DNA of 36,138 nucleotides from Bacteroidetes bacterium B1(2017) (GTDB lineage: Bacteria > Bacteroidota > Bacteroidia > UKL13-3), in the NCBI GenBank assembly GCA_002256395.1, contig NKJG01000018.1, forward strand, positions 1 through 36,138, given 5' to 3'. Under the pieces are notes generated by a model that was given only the letters and a program-made list of their open reading frames with translations, was not told the DNA's origin and made no database searches. Below are positions 25,901-34,393 of this stretch, one piece after another. Both the position numbers and the translations under genes were made by a program. Position 1 is the stretch's first letter. Each line of letters begins with the position of its first letter.

Positions 25901-27324
25901 CTACCGTTGCATCATTTGGATTTCTACCAATGGCACTATCACACGGCGCAGGGGCAGAAGTGCAAAAACCATTGGCCACGGTTGTGATAGGAGGTTTGCT
26001 TTCAGCAACTTTCCTTACACTTTTTGTTTTGCCATTGTTATACTTAATGTTCTCTAAAATTGGAAAGTCAAAAAGCCAAATTTCTACAACAGCCATTTTA
26101 GTTTTTGGGTTGCTTTCATTCAATGCATCCAATGCTCAAACACCTGCTGATAAAATCATTTCTGTTGAAGATGCAATAAATACGGCATTGAAAAATAATT
26201 TAGAAATTCAATCGCAACAACTCAATGTTCAATCATCAATCAAATTAAAAAAGTCAGTCTTTGAATTGCCAAAAACAAATCTCAATTTACAATTTGGGCA
26301 ATACAACAGCATCAATCAGGACAAGGCTTTTCAAATCAATCAATCAATTCCTTTCCCTACTTATTATACTGCTAAATCAGGCTTGTACAAAGCTGAATTG
26401 CAAAGTAGTGAATTGCGGCAACAAGCCACTGCCATCGAAATAAAAGCACAGGTGTTATACTGGTTTTATCAGTTGCAGTATTTGCAAACGACCAAAAAGC
26501 AATTGCAATCTTTAGACAGTTTGTATAACGATTTTGTGAGAGCCGCCAACCTACGATATAAAACAGGCGAAACAAATTTGTTGGAAAAAACCACAGCCGA
26601 AACCAAGCGTGGACAACTTTCGCTTTTGCTCAAACAAAACGAAACGGACTTTGCAACGGCTTACAATTCGTTAAAAACGCTAATGAACACAAGCGAAGAA
26701 TTTACGATTGAAATTGATGGAAACTTCCAACCACTTGTAATGAGCAATTCGCTTGACACTACACTTATTGCAAATAATCCTTCATTAAAAGTATTGTATC
26801 AGCAAGCCTTAATTGCAGAGCAAAACAAGAAAGTTGAAACCGCATCTACCCTTCCCGATTTTAATGTGGGTTATTTCAACCAGTCATTAATTGGAGTGCA
26901 AAACATAAATGGGGAAGATGTGAATTTTGATGGTAGTAAACGCTTTCAAGGCTTTAATGTTGGGTTAAGTATTCCAATTACTTTTTTTAGCAATGCTTCA
27001 AAAGTAAAATCGCTTAACTACAAACAACAGGCGTTGCAAACCGAAGCCAACAATGGAAAATTGATTTTGCAAAATCAATTGCAAAATGCCTTTCAACAAT
27101 ACAATCAGAATTTGTCGCAATTCAATTACTACAAATCCACCGCTTTGCCCAATGCCGAAATAATTATCAGCACCGCAAAAGTTGGTTTCAAAAGTGGCGA
27201 CATTGGCTACATTGAATACTTGCAAGCCTTACAAACCGCTACCGATGTGCAGTTAAATTATCTGAAATCGGTTAATCAAATCAATCAATCAATAATAAAC
27301 ATTAATTTCTTAATCAATAAATAA
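22963..27324 (+). CDS. czcA: Heavy-metal RND efflux pump CzcA/CusA fused to outer-membrane factor CzcC
   Basis: The start is the ATG at 22963 (MLDKIIAFSIKNK); a longer frame uses a GTG inside the palindrome. The 1453-residue product has an HME-RND transporter at residues about 1-1035, with the proton-relay motif DFGLIVDGAVIIVE (D401, D407) and the family segment GGEFIPTLQEGDF. After it comes a hydrophobic segment that reads like the signal peptide of an ancestral CzcC (TAILVFGLLSFNASNAQ, about 1041-1058). A TolC-like outer-membrane-factor domain with coiled-coil helices follows (about 1060-1453). With CzcB it makes a complete metal exporter. Substrate (Zn/Cd/Co or Cu/Ag) cannot be set from sequence by eye. 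RND-TolC fusions of this length are common in Bacteroidota. Confidence 0.9.
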   Translation: MLDKIIAFSIKNKFIIALMTLALIFWGVWSATKLPIDAVPDITNNQVQIITVCPTLAGQEVEQLVTYPIEQSIANLPDLEELRSISRFGLSVITVVFDDKVDIYFARQLINERLKEAETKIPKGVGTPELAPVSTGLGEVYQYIIHPKKGSESKYTAMDLRTMQDWIVARQLYGTTGIAEVNSFGGQMKQYEVAVNPDHLIAMGITIPEIFIALEKNNENTGGAYIDKKPNAYFIRGVGLISSFDDIKNIVVKTNPNGIPILIKDVAEVHLGSAVRYGAMTYNGEVDAVGGVVLMLKGANSADVVSRIKGKMATIQKSLPKDVVIEPYLDRTDLVNRAISTVEKNLIEGALIVIFVLVLFLGNLRAGLIVASAIPLSMLFALGLMNVFGVSANLMSLGAIDFGLIVDGAVIIVEATLHHLGMRKAIGKLSQSEMDNEVFVSASKIRSSAAFGEIIILIVYIPILTLVGIEGKMFSPMAQTVSFAIVGALILSLTYIPMMCAAFLSKNISHKQTMSDRMMNFFQRIYAPLLEKAIRFKKVIVVATVAVFVVSVFLFSKMGGEFIPTLQEGDFAFHCILPQGTSLSQSLETSMQASRLIKEFDEVKMVVGKTGAAEVPTDPMPPEATDMMIILKAPTEWKRDISYDELAEEFEEKLNTIPGVFFEKNQPIQMRFNELMTGIRQDVAVKIFGENMDTLLSYANKVNAVVQSVDGATEPSVERVAGLPQIVIKYNRSQIANYGLNIEDINHIVSTSFAGGSAGVVYENERKFELVVRLDSTHRNNIDDVSHLYIPTTNGTQIPLSQVAEIKMELGPAQISREDGKRRIVVGFNIKGRDVESVVNDIQKELNEKVKLPEGYYYTYGGTFENLQAASKRLMIALPVALALIFMLLYFTFSSVKQAMLIYTAIPMSAIGGVFALLIRDMPFSISAGIGFIALFGVAVLNGIVLIGTFNQLEKDGMTDIYERIKEGTKIRLRPVLMTATVASFGFLPMALSHGAGAEVQKPLATVVIGGLLSATFLTLFVLPLLYLMFSKIGKSKSQISTTAILVFGLLSFNASNAQTPADKIISVEDAINTALKNNLEIQSQQLNVQSSIKLKKSVFELPKTNLNLQFGQYNSINQDKAFQINQSIPFPTYYTAKSGLYKAELQSSELRQQATAIEIKAQVLYWFYQLQYLQTTKKQLQSLDSLYNDFVRAANLRYKTGETNLLEKTTAETKRGQLSLLLKQNETDFATAYNSLKTLMNTSEEFTIEIDGNFQPLVMSNSLDTTLIANNPSLKVLYQQALIAEQNKKVETASTLPDFNVGYFNQSLIGVQNINGEDVNFDGSKRFQGFNVGLSIPITFFSNASKVKSLNYKQQALQTEANNGKLILQNQLQNAFQQYNQNLSQFNYYKSTALPNAEIIISTAKVGFKSGDIGYIEYLQALQTATDVQLNYLKSVNQINQSIININFLINK

Positions 27325-27381
27325 AACTTCAAAGAAATTAAATCGAAAGTTCACGAATTCAAAAACATAAAATATTTAATC

Positions 27382-28659
27382 ATGGGTAAAAATATAATCT
27401 TCCTAGCAGCTATTGCAACAGCCATAATACTTGCATCCTGCAACAGCAATAAAACAGAAACACAAGGAGAGGAAACCGAACACCAAGAAGAACACGAAAA
27501 CTCCAACACGGCAATGCTCACAGCCGAGCAAATGAAATCTATAAAAATAGAGTTAGGCAGCATTGAGAAAAAACAACTAACCGCTTCCCTCAAAGCCAAC
27601 GGAATTTTAAAAGTACCAAATCAAAATAGGGCAAACGCCACCGCATCATTGGGCGGTGTCATAAAATCTATTTTGGTTCAAACAGGAAATTTCGTGAGCA
27701 AAGGACAAACCATTGCCACCATTTCAAATAATTCTTTTATTACAATGCAAGAGGAGTTTTTAAGTATTTCTTCAAAAGCAGAGTTGGCACAATTGGAATT
27801 TGCCCGACAAAAAGAATTGCAACAAGGCAATGCGGGAGCATTGAAAAATTTGCAATCTGCAGATGCAGAACTTAAAACACTTAAAGCCCGAAAATCAAGT
27901 TTGCAAAAGCAGTTAGAATTGATTGGAATAAACACCGCTTCACTTACAAGCGAAAATATCCAGTCTATTGTAAATATTTCAAGCCCTATAAACGGCACAA
28001 TAAGCAATGTAATGGTAAACATAGGCAGCTATGTTGATGCAAATAATCCCATTGCCGAAATAGTGGACAACAGCCAACTACACCTTGATTTATATGTGTA
28101 TGAAAAAGATTTGCAAAAACTAAAAGTTGGGCAAACCATACATTTTACACTTACCAACAATCCTGGGAAAGAATACGATGCCGATGTTTATGCAATTAGT
28201 AATACGTTTGAGCAAAGCACAAAAGCCGTAGCTATTCATGCAATGGTAAAGGGAAACAAACAAGGATTGATCGACGGAATGAGCATAACTGCATTAGTAA
28301 GTTTAGAAAATGCAACCGTTGACGCAGTCCCTACAGACGCTATTGTAAACCATGAAGGACAAGACTACATTTTTATTGTTACCGATGCTCACAGTGAGTC
28401 CGAACACCACGAAGAAAAAGAAACGGCTGAACATAAGCACGATGAACACGGACATCAACACGGTGAAAAAGTGGAACCTGAACACAACGAAGTAGGGACA
28501 AACTTTGAAAAAATTCCAGTTCGAAAAGGTACTACCGATATAGGTTACAGTGAAATCACTTTACTCAAAGAAATTCCTGCCAACAGCAAAGTAGTAGTGA
28601 ATGGAGCTTTTTTCATCTTAGCTAAAATGAATAATAAAGGAGAAGGTCATGCACATTAA
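27382..28659 (+). CDS. czcB: CzcB/CusB-type periplasmic adaptor lipoprotein
   Basis: The 425-residue membrane fusion protein has a lipoprotein signal (AAIATAIILASC, Cys20), a His/Glu-rich N-terminal stretch (EETEHQEEHEN), an HlyD-like barrel/hairpin core (residues about 50-330) and a second long His-rich segment (HSESEHHEE ... EHKHDEHGHQHGEK, about 338-368) inserted before the C-terminal domain. The His-rich parts can bind divalent metal and probably feed the pump or act as a metal buffer. It lies 57 nt after czcA and is probably co-transcribed. Confidence 0.88.
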   Translation: MGKNIIFLAAIATAIILASCNSNKTETQGEETEHQEEHENSNTAMLTAEQMKSIKIELGSIEKKQLTASLKANGILKVPNQNRANATASLGGVIKSILVQTGNFVSKGQTIATISNNSFITMQEEFLSISSKAELAQLEFARQKELQQGNAGALKNLQSADAELKTLKARKSSLQKQLELIGINTASLTSENIQSIVNISSPINGTISNVMVNIGSYVDANNPIAEIVDNSQLHLDLYVYEKDLQKLKVGQTIHFTLTNNPGKEYDADVYAISNTFEQSTKAVAIHAMVKGNKQGLIDGMSITALVSLENATVDAVPTDAIVNHEGQDYIFIVTDAHSESEHHEEKETAEHKHDEHGHQHGEKVEPEHNEVGTNFEKIPVRKGTTDIGYSEITLLKEIPANSKVVVNGAFFILAKMNNKGEGHAH

Positions 28660-28811
28660 TATATTGAAACGGGTTTTGTGATAATAATTTGTAACTTATT
28701 ATTATCATTAACAACTTTTTGCCAAACAACAAAAATTCAAAATGCTTTGGATTTCTTTAATACTGATTCATTATTGAATTACACAAAATTCTTTGCAGGC
28801 TCATTAATATT

Positions 28812-28869
28812 GACTTATCTAAATAATTTTTTTTAGATAAGTCTAAATAATTATTTAGAATTACCTAAG
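28812..28869. promoter_or_regulatory. DtxR/MntR-like operator cluster
   Basis: TTTAGATAAGTCTAAA (28832-28847) has inverted TTTAGA/TCTAAA halves around a 4-nt centre, as in DtxR/MntR-family boxes. A second imperfect site TTTAGAATTACCTAAG (28854-28869) follows, and GACTTATCTAAA (28812-28823) pairs with the first site as a 12-bp inverted repeat. The second site overlaps the likely -7 element of the cytochrome gene, which would suit repression by a metal-loaded regulator. Confidence 0.5.
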
Positions 28870-28873
28870 TTTG
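28866..28873 (+). promoter_or_regulatory. -7 promoter element of the cytochrome operon
   Basis: TAAGTTTG matches the Bacteroidota TAnnTTTG -7 consensus and lies 19 nt before the ATG at 28893. It overlaps the second DtxR-like site. Confidence 0.5.
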
Positions 28874-28892
28874 TATTGAGAAACACATAAAA

Positions 28893-30092
28893 ATGGAAAT
28901 TAGATCTAAATTTATAACTATTATTATTACTACAATAACCTTGTTCCAAGCTTGTTCTATGTTTGAGCCAATTGAACCACCAGAGGATGAAATATTAGAT
29001 GGCCCAGTTGAAGGGCTAAGCTTTGGTCAAAATCAGCAATTTTTAGCAGGTGACTTAGCATTTAACAAGGAAGTATTTACTAGCCAAACAGGGCTAGGTT
29101 CTATATTTGTGGCTACAAGTTGTGCTAGTTGCCATGCTGGTGATGGGAAGGGAACACCTTTTACTACGCTTACAAGATTTGGACAAATAGATAGTACAGG
29201 TAATCAATTTTTGCATTTAGGCGGACCGCAACTCCAAAACCGAGCTTTGCCTGGATATACACCTGAGCAAATTCCAGCAGCTGCTACGTTTTCAAAATTT
29301 ACTCCACCTGCTAATACAGGCTTAGGTTTTATAGAACTCGTTAGCGATGAAGACATTTTGGCAATGTCAGACCCGACCGATGCAAACAATGATGGCATTT
29401 CGGGTGTACCCAATTACGCCTATTTGCCAACCTTTGTGCAGCCATTTCAAAATGCAATTTCACAAAATGGTAAATACATACATCGATTTGGAAAAAAAGC
29501 AAGTGCTTACAATCTATTACACCAAACTGTAAATGCATATAATCAGGATATTGGCATTACTTCCAATTTTAACCTAAAAGATGTATATAGTGGAAATATT
29601 ATTGACCCCGAAGTAAGCGACCTTACAATACACAATGTGGTGTTTTATTTACAAACTTTAAAAAGTCCTATTCAGCGTAATAGCAATGATGCAGAGGTAC
29701 AACAAGGCAAAAATATATTTACTCAAATCAAATGTTCAAGTTGCCATACACCATCGCTAAAAACAGGATTTTCGCAAGTTGAAGCATTAAGATATAAAAC
29801 ATTTTCTCCATATACTGATTTGTTGCTTCACGATATGGGAAATAGTTTAGATGATGGTTACACTGAAGGATCTGCAAAAACTTTCGAATGGCGGACACCG
29901 CCATTATGGGGTTTAGGGCTTTCACCTAACTCACAAGGTGGACGATATTTCTTAATGCACGATGGTAGGGCAAAAAGTATTGAAGAAGCTATAATGATGC
30001 ATAGTGGCGAGGGATTGCAAAGCAAAAATAATTTTACCCAATTATCGCAGTCCGAAAAAAATGCTCTAATCAAATTTCTAAAATCATTATAA
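28893..30092 (+). CDS. Di-haem DUF1111-type cytochrome lipoprotein
   Basis: The 399-residue protein has a lipoprotein signal (TLFQAC, Cys21) and two c-type haem motifs, CASCH (77-81) and CSSCH (281-285). The intervening sequence (FTTLTRFGQIDSTG, LQNRALPGYTPEQIPAAATF, SDPTDANNDGISG) and the C-terminal EWRTPPLWGLGLSPNSQGGR ... MHSGEG match the DUF1111/di-haem oxidoreductase family. It is likely a periplasmic electron-transfer protein. Together with the Rieske protein encoded 10 nt downstream and a porin, it may serve extracytoplasmic redox chemistry, possibly of iron. The substrate is not known. Confidence 0.8.
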   Translation: MEIRSKFITIIITTITLFQACSMFEPIEPPEDEILDGPVEGLSFGQNQQFLAGDLAFNKEVFTSQTGLGSIFVATSCASCHAGDGKGTPFTTLTRFGQIDSTGNQFLHLGGPQLQNRALPGYTPEQIPAAATFSKFTPPANTGLGFIELVSDEDILAMSDPTDANNDGISGVPNYAYLPTFVQPFQNAISQNGKYIHRFGKKASAYNLLHQTVNAYNQDIGITSNFNLKDVYSGNIIDPEVSDLTIHNVVFYLQTLKSPIQRNSNDAEVQQGKNIFTQIKCSSCHTPSLKTGFSQVEALRYKTFSPYTDLLLHDMGNSLDDGYTEGSAKTFEWRTPPLWGLGLSPNSQGGRYFLMHDGRAKSIEEAIMMHSGEGLQSKNNFTQLSQSEKNALIKFLKSL

Positions 30093-30102
30093 GCTAAGTA
30101 AA

Positions 30103-30549
30103 ATGAATAGAAAAACTTTTATTAAAACTTGTGGTATAGCTTGTTTAGGTAGTGCAGCAATGACTACCTTTTTACAAAGTTGTGGTATATCGAAAACAAT
30201 AAATGGTACATTGAAAAATAGCGATTTATTTATTGCACTTTCCGATTTTGAAACCAAAGTAGCCAACGAAATTCAATTTAAAAAATATGTAATCGTTAAT
30301 AATGATGCACTTAAATTCCCAATTTGTGTATACAGACATGATGCAAAAAATTATTCTGCATTATGGATGCAATGCACGCATCAAGGTGCAGAGTTGCAAG
30401 TTTATGGTGACAAACTACAATGCCCTGCTCACGGAAGTGCATTTAATAATAAAGGTGAAGTAACCAATAGTCCTGCAAATAAAAATCTTCGTTCTTTTCC
30501 GGTTACAGTTATTAATAATCAATTGCAAATATCATTAAAGGCAGTATGA
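30103..30549 (+). CDS. Rieske [2Fe-2S] lipoprotein
   Basis: The 148-residue protein has a basic N-terminus with hydrophobic signal (MNRKTFIKTCGIACLGSAAM) and a lipobox-like LQSC near residue 27. The Rieske cluster motifs are C91-T-H93 and C107-P-A-H110, the standard CxH...CxxH set, followed by GSAFNNKGEV. The Cys found after CTH in the cytochrome bc1 disulfide type is absent, as in small Rieske-type electron carriers. It probably passes electrons to or from the di-haem protein encoded upstream. Its stop overlaps the porin start (ATGA). Confidence 0.88.
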   Translation: MNRKTFIKTCGIACLGSAAMTTFLQSCGISKTINGTLKNSDLFIALSDFETKVANEIQFKKYVIVNNDALKFPICVYRHDAKNYSALWMQCTHQGAELQVYGDKLQCPAHGSAFNNKGEVTNSPANKNLRSFPVTVINNQLQISLKAV

Positions 30550-31769
30550 AAAAATCAATAACATTTTTGCTATTGTCATTCTGTTTCAATGCAAATGCAC
30601 AAATAGACTCTTTACTTTTAATTGTTCAACCTAAAGACACTATTCAAAAATCATTAAATATGGATGCTGTTTATAACCGTCCATTCGTTACTTTTGGCAA
30701 ATTACCAGTTTCTTTAGGTGGCTATGTTGAAGTTAATTGGCAACACATTGGAACCGATGGTGTAAGCGATGGGCATCAATTTCAATTTCGGAGAATGACA
30801 ATATTTGTAGCTTCAACTATTTCTAAAAGAATAAAGTTTTTAAGTGAAATAGAATTTGAACCTGCTGAAAAAGAAATTGCGATTGAGTTTGCAGCAATTG
30901 ATATGGAGTTTCATCCATTAATCAATCTTCGTAGTGGCATAATTTTAAACCCTATTGGTGCATTTAATCAAAACCACGATGGCCCTAAATGGGAGTTTAC
31001 TGATCGTCCAATTTCTACCACACAAATGTTACCTGCCACATGGAGTAATGCAGGATTTGGTTTGTATGGAAAACACTATAACAAAAAGTGGATGTTTGGA
31101 TATGAACTATACCTTTCTGGTGGTTTTGATAATTCGATAATTGACAACCAACAGAATAAAACATATTTACCAGCTTCAAAACAAAATCCCGAACGTTTTG
31201 AAGAAATTGCTAGTGGCATTCCTTTATTTACGGGAAAAATTGCCCTTAGGCATTCTAAAATTGCAGAAATAGGATTGTCATATATGGGTGGAATTTATAA
31301 TAAATGGCAAGACGATGGTATTTTGATAGGTGAAAAAAGAAAACTTGATGTTTTTGCAATTGATTTTAATACAACCATTCCTAAAATAAATACTTTCATA
31401 ACCGCTGAATGGGCTTGGGTGGCATTAGATGTGCCAAATACATACACCGAACAATATGGTAGCAAACAAATGGGAGGTTTTATTGATATAGTACAACCAA
31501 TTTTAAAACGCGACATATTTGGATGGAAAGATGCAGTAATAAATATTGCTTTACGCACTGAATATGTAGATTGGAATGATGGAAAATTCACTTCTTCAAA
31601 CACCAATATTGGAGAAAATATTTGGAGCATTATGCCAGCAATTAGTTTTAGACCAAATTCTTTAACCGTTCTTCGTTTAAATTATAGGTATCAACAACAA
31701 ACAGATATTTTTGGTAATCTACCCTCTAAAACTGGAGGCTTTAGTTTTGGCATTAGCAGCTATTTCTAA
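30546..31769 (+). CDS. Outer-membrane porin-like beta-barrel
   Basis: The 407-residue protein has a signal peptide (MKKSITFLLLSFCFNANAQ) and alternating amphipathic strands throughout, ending in SFGISSYF with the C-terminal aromatic residue typical of outer-membrane barrels. The segment GGYVEVNWQHIG ... QFQFRRMTIFVASTISKRIK recalls OprO/OprP-like porins. It is translationally coupled to the Rieske gene, so it likely delivers a substrate to, or works with, the periplasmic redox pair. Confidence 0.75.
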   Translation: MKKSITFLLLSFCFNANAQIDSLLLIVQPKDTIQKSLNMDAVYNRPFVTFGKLPVSLGGYVEVNWQHIGTDGVSDGHQFQFRRMTIFVASTISKRIKFLSEIEFEPAEKEIAIEFAAIDMEFHPLINLRSGIILNPIGAFNQNHDGPKWEFTDRPISTTQMLPATWSNAGFGLYGKHYNKKWMFGYELYLSGGFDNSIIDNQQNKTYLPASKQNPERFEEIASGIPLFTGKIALRHSKIAEIGLSYMGGIYNKWQDDGILIGEKRKLDVFAIDFNTTIPKINTFITAEWAWVALDVPNTYTEQYGSKQMGGFIDIVQPILKRDIFGWKDAVINIALRTEYVDWNDGKFTSSNTNIGENIWSIMPAISFRPNSLTVLRLNYRYQQQTDIFGNLPSKTGGFSFGISSYF

Positions 31770-31784
31770 TTTAATACAACAAGA

Positions 31785-32174
31785 ATGAAACTATATTTAA
31801 CTATTCCAAATACTCTTTACCCATATTTTAAAGAAGAATTAGAAAAGGGAAATCAACTATTAAAAGAAGGTAAATTACAACAAAGTTGGCGACACTTAGA
31901 AAGGGCTCACATAATCGGGCAACCTTACCCCTTTGCACATTCCTTTGTCCATTGGAAAATGTTATTATTTGGTATCAAAACCAAAATCACAAAGGAAATA
32001 ATTGGGCAAATCCCTCGCCTTTTAGTCGGAGGCGTAAAATCCTTTGTTGGAAACATTCCCGTTGGAAATACTGGCGGAGCAAATGTTTCACCATTGCAAC
32101 CTATGGAAATACCAGAAGAATTATTAACCATTATTAAGAAACATTCAAATCATGAAAATACCATTCAACGATAA
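31785..32174 (+). CDS. DUF3703-like protein of metal-resistance loci
   Basis: The 129-residue soluble protein has a helical N-terminal part including LEKGNQLLKEGKLQQSWRHL and ERAHIIGQPYPFAHSFVHWK, with the W-x-HLERAHIIGQ pattern I associate with DUF3703. Such genes are often next to heavy-metal efflux genes. The conserved His residues could bind metal, but the function is unknown. It overlaps the start of the P-type ATPase by 23 nt, which supports co-expression. Confidence 0.7.
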   Translation: MKLYLTIPNTLYPYFKEELEKGNQLLKEGKLQQSWRHLERAHIIGQPYPFAHSFVHWKMLLFGIKTKITKEIIGQIPRLLVGGVKSFVGNIPVGNTGGANVSPLQPMEIPEELLTIIKKHSNHENTIQR

Positions 32175-34044
32175 AAAATTCCTATTACTTCTATTGGCAA
32201 TCATTATCGTAGTGGCTTTAGAAGTTTTATCCATTATAAACATACATATACCAATGCCCTATGCACCATTTGTTTTTGCTGCTTTCATTCTCGGCATTGG
32301 ATACGATGTTTTGTGGAATGGAGTAAAAGCAATCTTCAAACTTAAATTCAGCAGCATCAATTTACTGATGACGATTGCTGTTATCGGAGCATTTTATTTA
32401 GGCGAATATCCAGAAGCAGCAGTTGTTATAGTGCTCTATGTTTTAGGCGAACGCTTAGAAGATATTGGGATAGAAAATTCAAAATCTGCATTAGATGAAT
32501 TGGTAAGCAAAGCACCAAAAACAGCCTTTGTAAAAGAACAGAATGAATTTGTTCTCATTGATAAAATTACAGTAGGAACAATCATTCAAGTTAAAGCAGG
32601 TGAAATGATACCGCTTGACGGTAAAATTATTTCTGGCGAAACCAGTGTTGATGAAGCAGCAATTACAGGTGAGCCCATCCCTAAAGATAAACACAAAGGC
32701 GATAACCTTTTTGCAGGAACACTAAACAAAAATGGTTTTATAGAAATAGAAACGACAAAACTTTCTATTGATACCACTTTTTCAAAAATCATTCGTTTAA
32801 CTTTTGAAGCAACAGCTAATAAAAGCGAAACACAAAAATTCATTCAGCAATTTTCAAAGTATTATACACCATCAATTATTGCAATGGCAGTTATAGTTTT
32901 TGCAATTCCAGTTTTCGTATTACATCTTGACCTAAATCATTGGTTACAACAAGCAATTACCCTTTTAGTCATTGCTTGTCCATGTGCATTAGTCATATCA
33001 ACACCCGTTGCCATCTATGCAGCCATTGGAAACGCATCTGCTAAAGGAGCATTGGTAAAAGGTGGAAAATATATTGAAGCATTGGCATCAATAAAAGCAA
33101 TTGCATTAGACAAAACACGAACCATCACTTTCGGAAATCCAATCGTGTCAGATATTTTTCCATTAAACGGAACAAGCCGTGAAGAACTTTTGGCTTGCAC
33201 CGCAGGAGCAGAAATATTTTCAGAACATCCATTGGCACAAGCCATTGTTAATGCAAGTAAAAAAGAAGGATTTGAACCTCACAAAACAGAAGCATTTAAA
33301 AGTGTGATGGGCAAAGGAGCTACAGCAAAATGTTTGGTATGTGAAGATGAAACAATTTATGTAGGTAAATTAGAATTCATAAAAGAACATCAACCAGTTG
33401 ACAAAGAAGCCGAGAAAATTGTAGCGCAACTTTCAGCACAAGGCAAAACAAGTGTAGTAGTAAGTTTTGGCGATGGAGTAGCAGGAGTAATAGGATTGAT
33501 GGACGAAATAAAACCCGACAGTGCCACAGCATTAAAAGCATTGGAAGCTATGAATATTGACCCTGTAATGCTATCAGGCGATAGCGAAAAAGCTGCAAAC
33601 TATGTAGCACAGCAGGTAGGTATAAAAAAAATATTCGGAAATATGTTACCTGAAAACAAAGCCGACAAAATCAAAGAACTCTTGGTGCAATATGGTAAAG
33701 TCGCAATGGTAGGCGATGGAATAAATGATGCACCTGCATTAGCACAATCCACAGTGGGCATAGCAATGGGAGCAGCAGGAAGCGACACTGCAATAGAAAC
33801 TGCAAACATTGCTTTGATGAACGACAAACTTTCACTCATTCCATTTCTCATTCGCCTCTCACAAAAAACATTACGTAGAATAAAATTCAATACCATCGGA
33901 GCAATTGCCGTAAAATTGATATTTATAACACTTGCATTTATCGGTTACAGCAATTTAGTTTTTGCAATTGCAGCCGATGTAGGGGTAACATTAATTGTAA
34001 TTGTTTCTAGTTTGCGACTTATGAAATACGAAGTGAAAAATTGA
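32152..34044 (+). CDS. P1B-type heavy-metal ATPase (Zn/Cd/Pb type) with altered DKTGT signature
   Basis: The 630-residue ATPase lacks any N-terminal CxxC metal-binding domain. It has the TGEP actuator motif (172-175), the transmembrane metal site CPC (276-278), HPLA (after SE, nucleotide-binding domain), GDGINDAPAL, and the last-helix ADVGV motif that marks zinc/cadmium/lead exporters. The phosphorylation motif reads DKTRT (D320-K-T-R323-T) in place of the near-invariant DKTGT. R323 is encoded by CGA at 33118-33120, one base from GGA (Gly). The phosphorylated Asp is intact, but an arginine next to it may impair catalysis. The start is ATG, 23 nt inside the DUF3703-like gene. Confidence 0.92.
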   Translation: MKIPFNDKKFLLLLLAIIIVVALEVLSIINIHIPMPYAPFVFAAFILGIGYDVLWNGVKAIFKLKFSSINLLMTIAVIGAFYLGEYPEAAVVIVLYVLGERLEDIGIENSKSALDELVSKAPKTAFVKEQNEFVLIDKITVGTIIQVKAGEMIPLDGKIISGETSVDEAAITGEPIPKDKHKGDNLFAGTLNKNGFIEIETTKLSIDTTFSKIIRLTFEATANKSETQKFIQQFSKYYTPSIIAMAVIVFAIPVFVLHLDLNHWLQQAITLLVIACPCALVISTPVAIYAAIGNASAKGALVKGGKYIEALASIKAIALDKTRTITFGNPIVSDIFPLNGTSREELLACTAGAEIFSEHPLAQAIVNASKKEGFEPHKTEAFKSVMGKGATAKCLVCEDETIYVGKLEFIKEHQPVDKEAEKIVAQLSAQGKTSVVVSFGDGVAGVIGLMDEIKPDSATALKALEAMNIDPVMLSGDSEKAANYVAQQVGIKKIFGNMLPENKADKIKELLVQYGKVAMVGDGINDAPALAQSTVGIAMGAAGSDTAIETANIALMNDKLSLIPFLIRLSQKTLRRIKFNTIGAIAVKLIFITLAFIGYSNLVFAIAADVGVTLIVIVSSLRLMKYEVKN

Positions 34045-34045
34045 T

Positions 34046-34082
34046 ATTGAAATTAGTAACAATTTAAAGACGAAATTTCAAT
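34046..34082. terminator. Weak hairpin after the ATPase gene
   Basis: ATTGAAATT (34046-34054) and AATTTCAAT (34074-34082) form 9-bp arms around a 19-nt loop. It is AT-rich and has no clear U-tract, so it is only a candidate terminator. Confidence 0.25.
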
Positions 34083-34165
34083 TCCTCTATAAATAAAGAT
34101 GCATTTAGGTAATTAAAAAATTAAGTAAGCACTAATTTTTTTCAATAATTTTAGTAAAATATTAT

Positions 34166-34393
34166 TTACCCTGGTTCTCCTATTTCCATGATAATACATT
34201 TTACTTGATTAGGCGTTAATAATCTATTTCCAATTTTGAATCCAGCTAAAATGAGCTTTTGATTCAAAATCTTATTTTCAACTATCCAAACTTTAAGTTG
34301 GGCTGATGCACTTTTTTTTGTAATATTAGGAAAATAAAGTTGTGCGAGCTCACCAAATCCGTAAGCTCGCACTTTAAAAGTTTCTTCATTCAT
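34166..34393 (-). CDS. DUF4248-like small protein
   Basis: The 75-residue protein starts MNEETFKVRAYGFGELAQLY and continues FPNITKKSASAQLKVWI, with LTPNQVKCIIMEIGEPG at the end. The KVRxYGxxELAxLYFPxI pattern and the C-terminal xxGEP match DUF4248 as I know it from Bacteroides genomes and mobile elements. It is probably a small DNA-associated protein with a winged-helix/MerR-like look (an excisionase-like role is possible). It lies downstream of the integrase gene with a gap of 111 nt. Confidence 0.75.
   Translation of the reverse strand: MNEETFKVRAYGFGELAQLYFPNITKKSASAQLKVWIVENKILNQKLILAGFKIGNRLLTPNQVKCIIMEIGEPG

Noticed and set aside
28812..28843. Terminator of czcB
   Set aside because: The 12-bp inverted repeat has no U-tract after it and lies over 150 nt from the czcB stop; operator halves explain it better.
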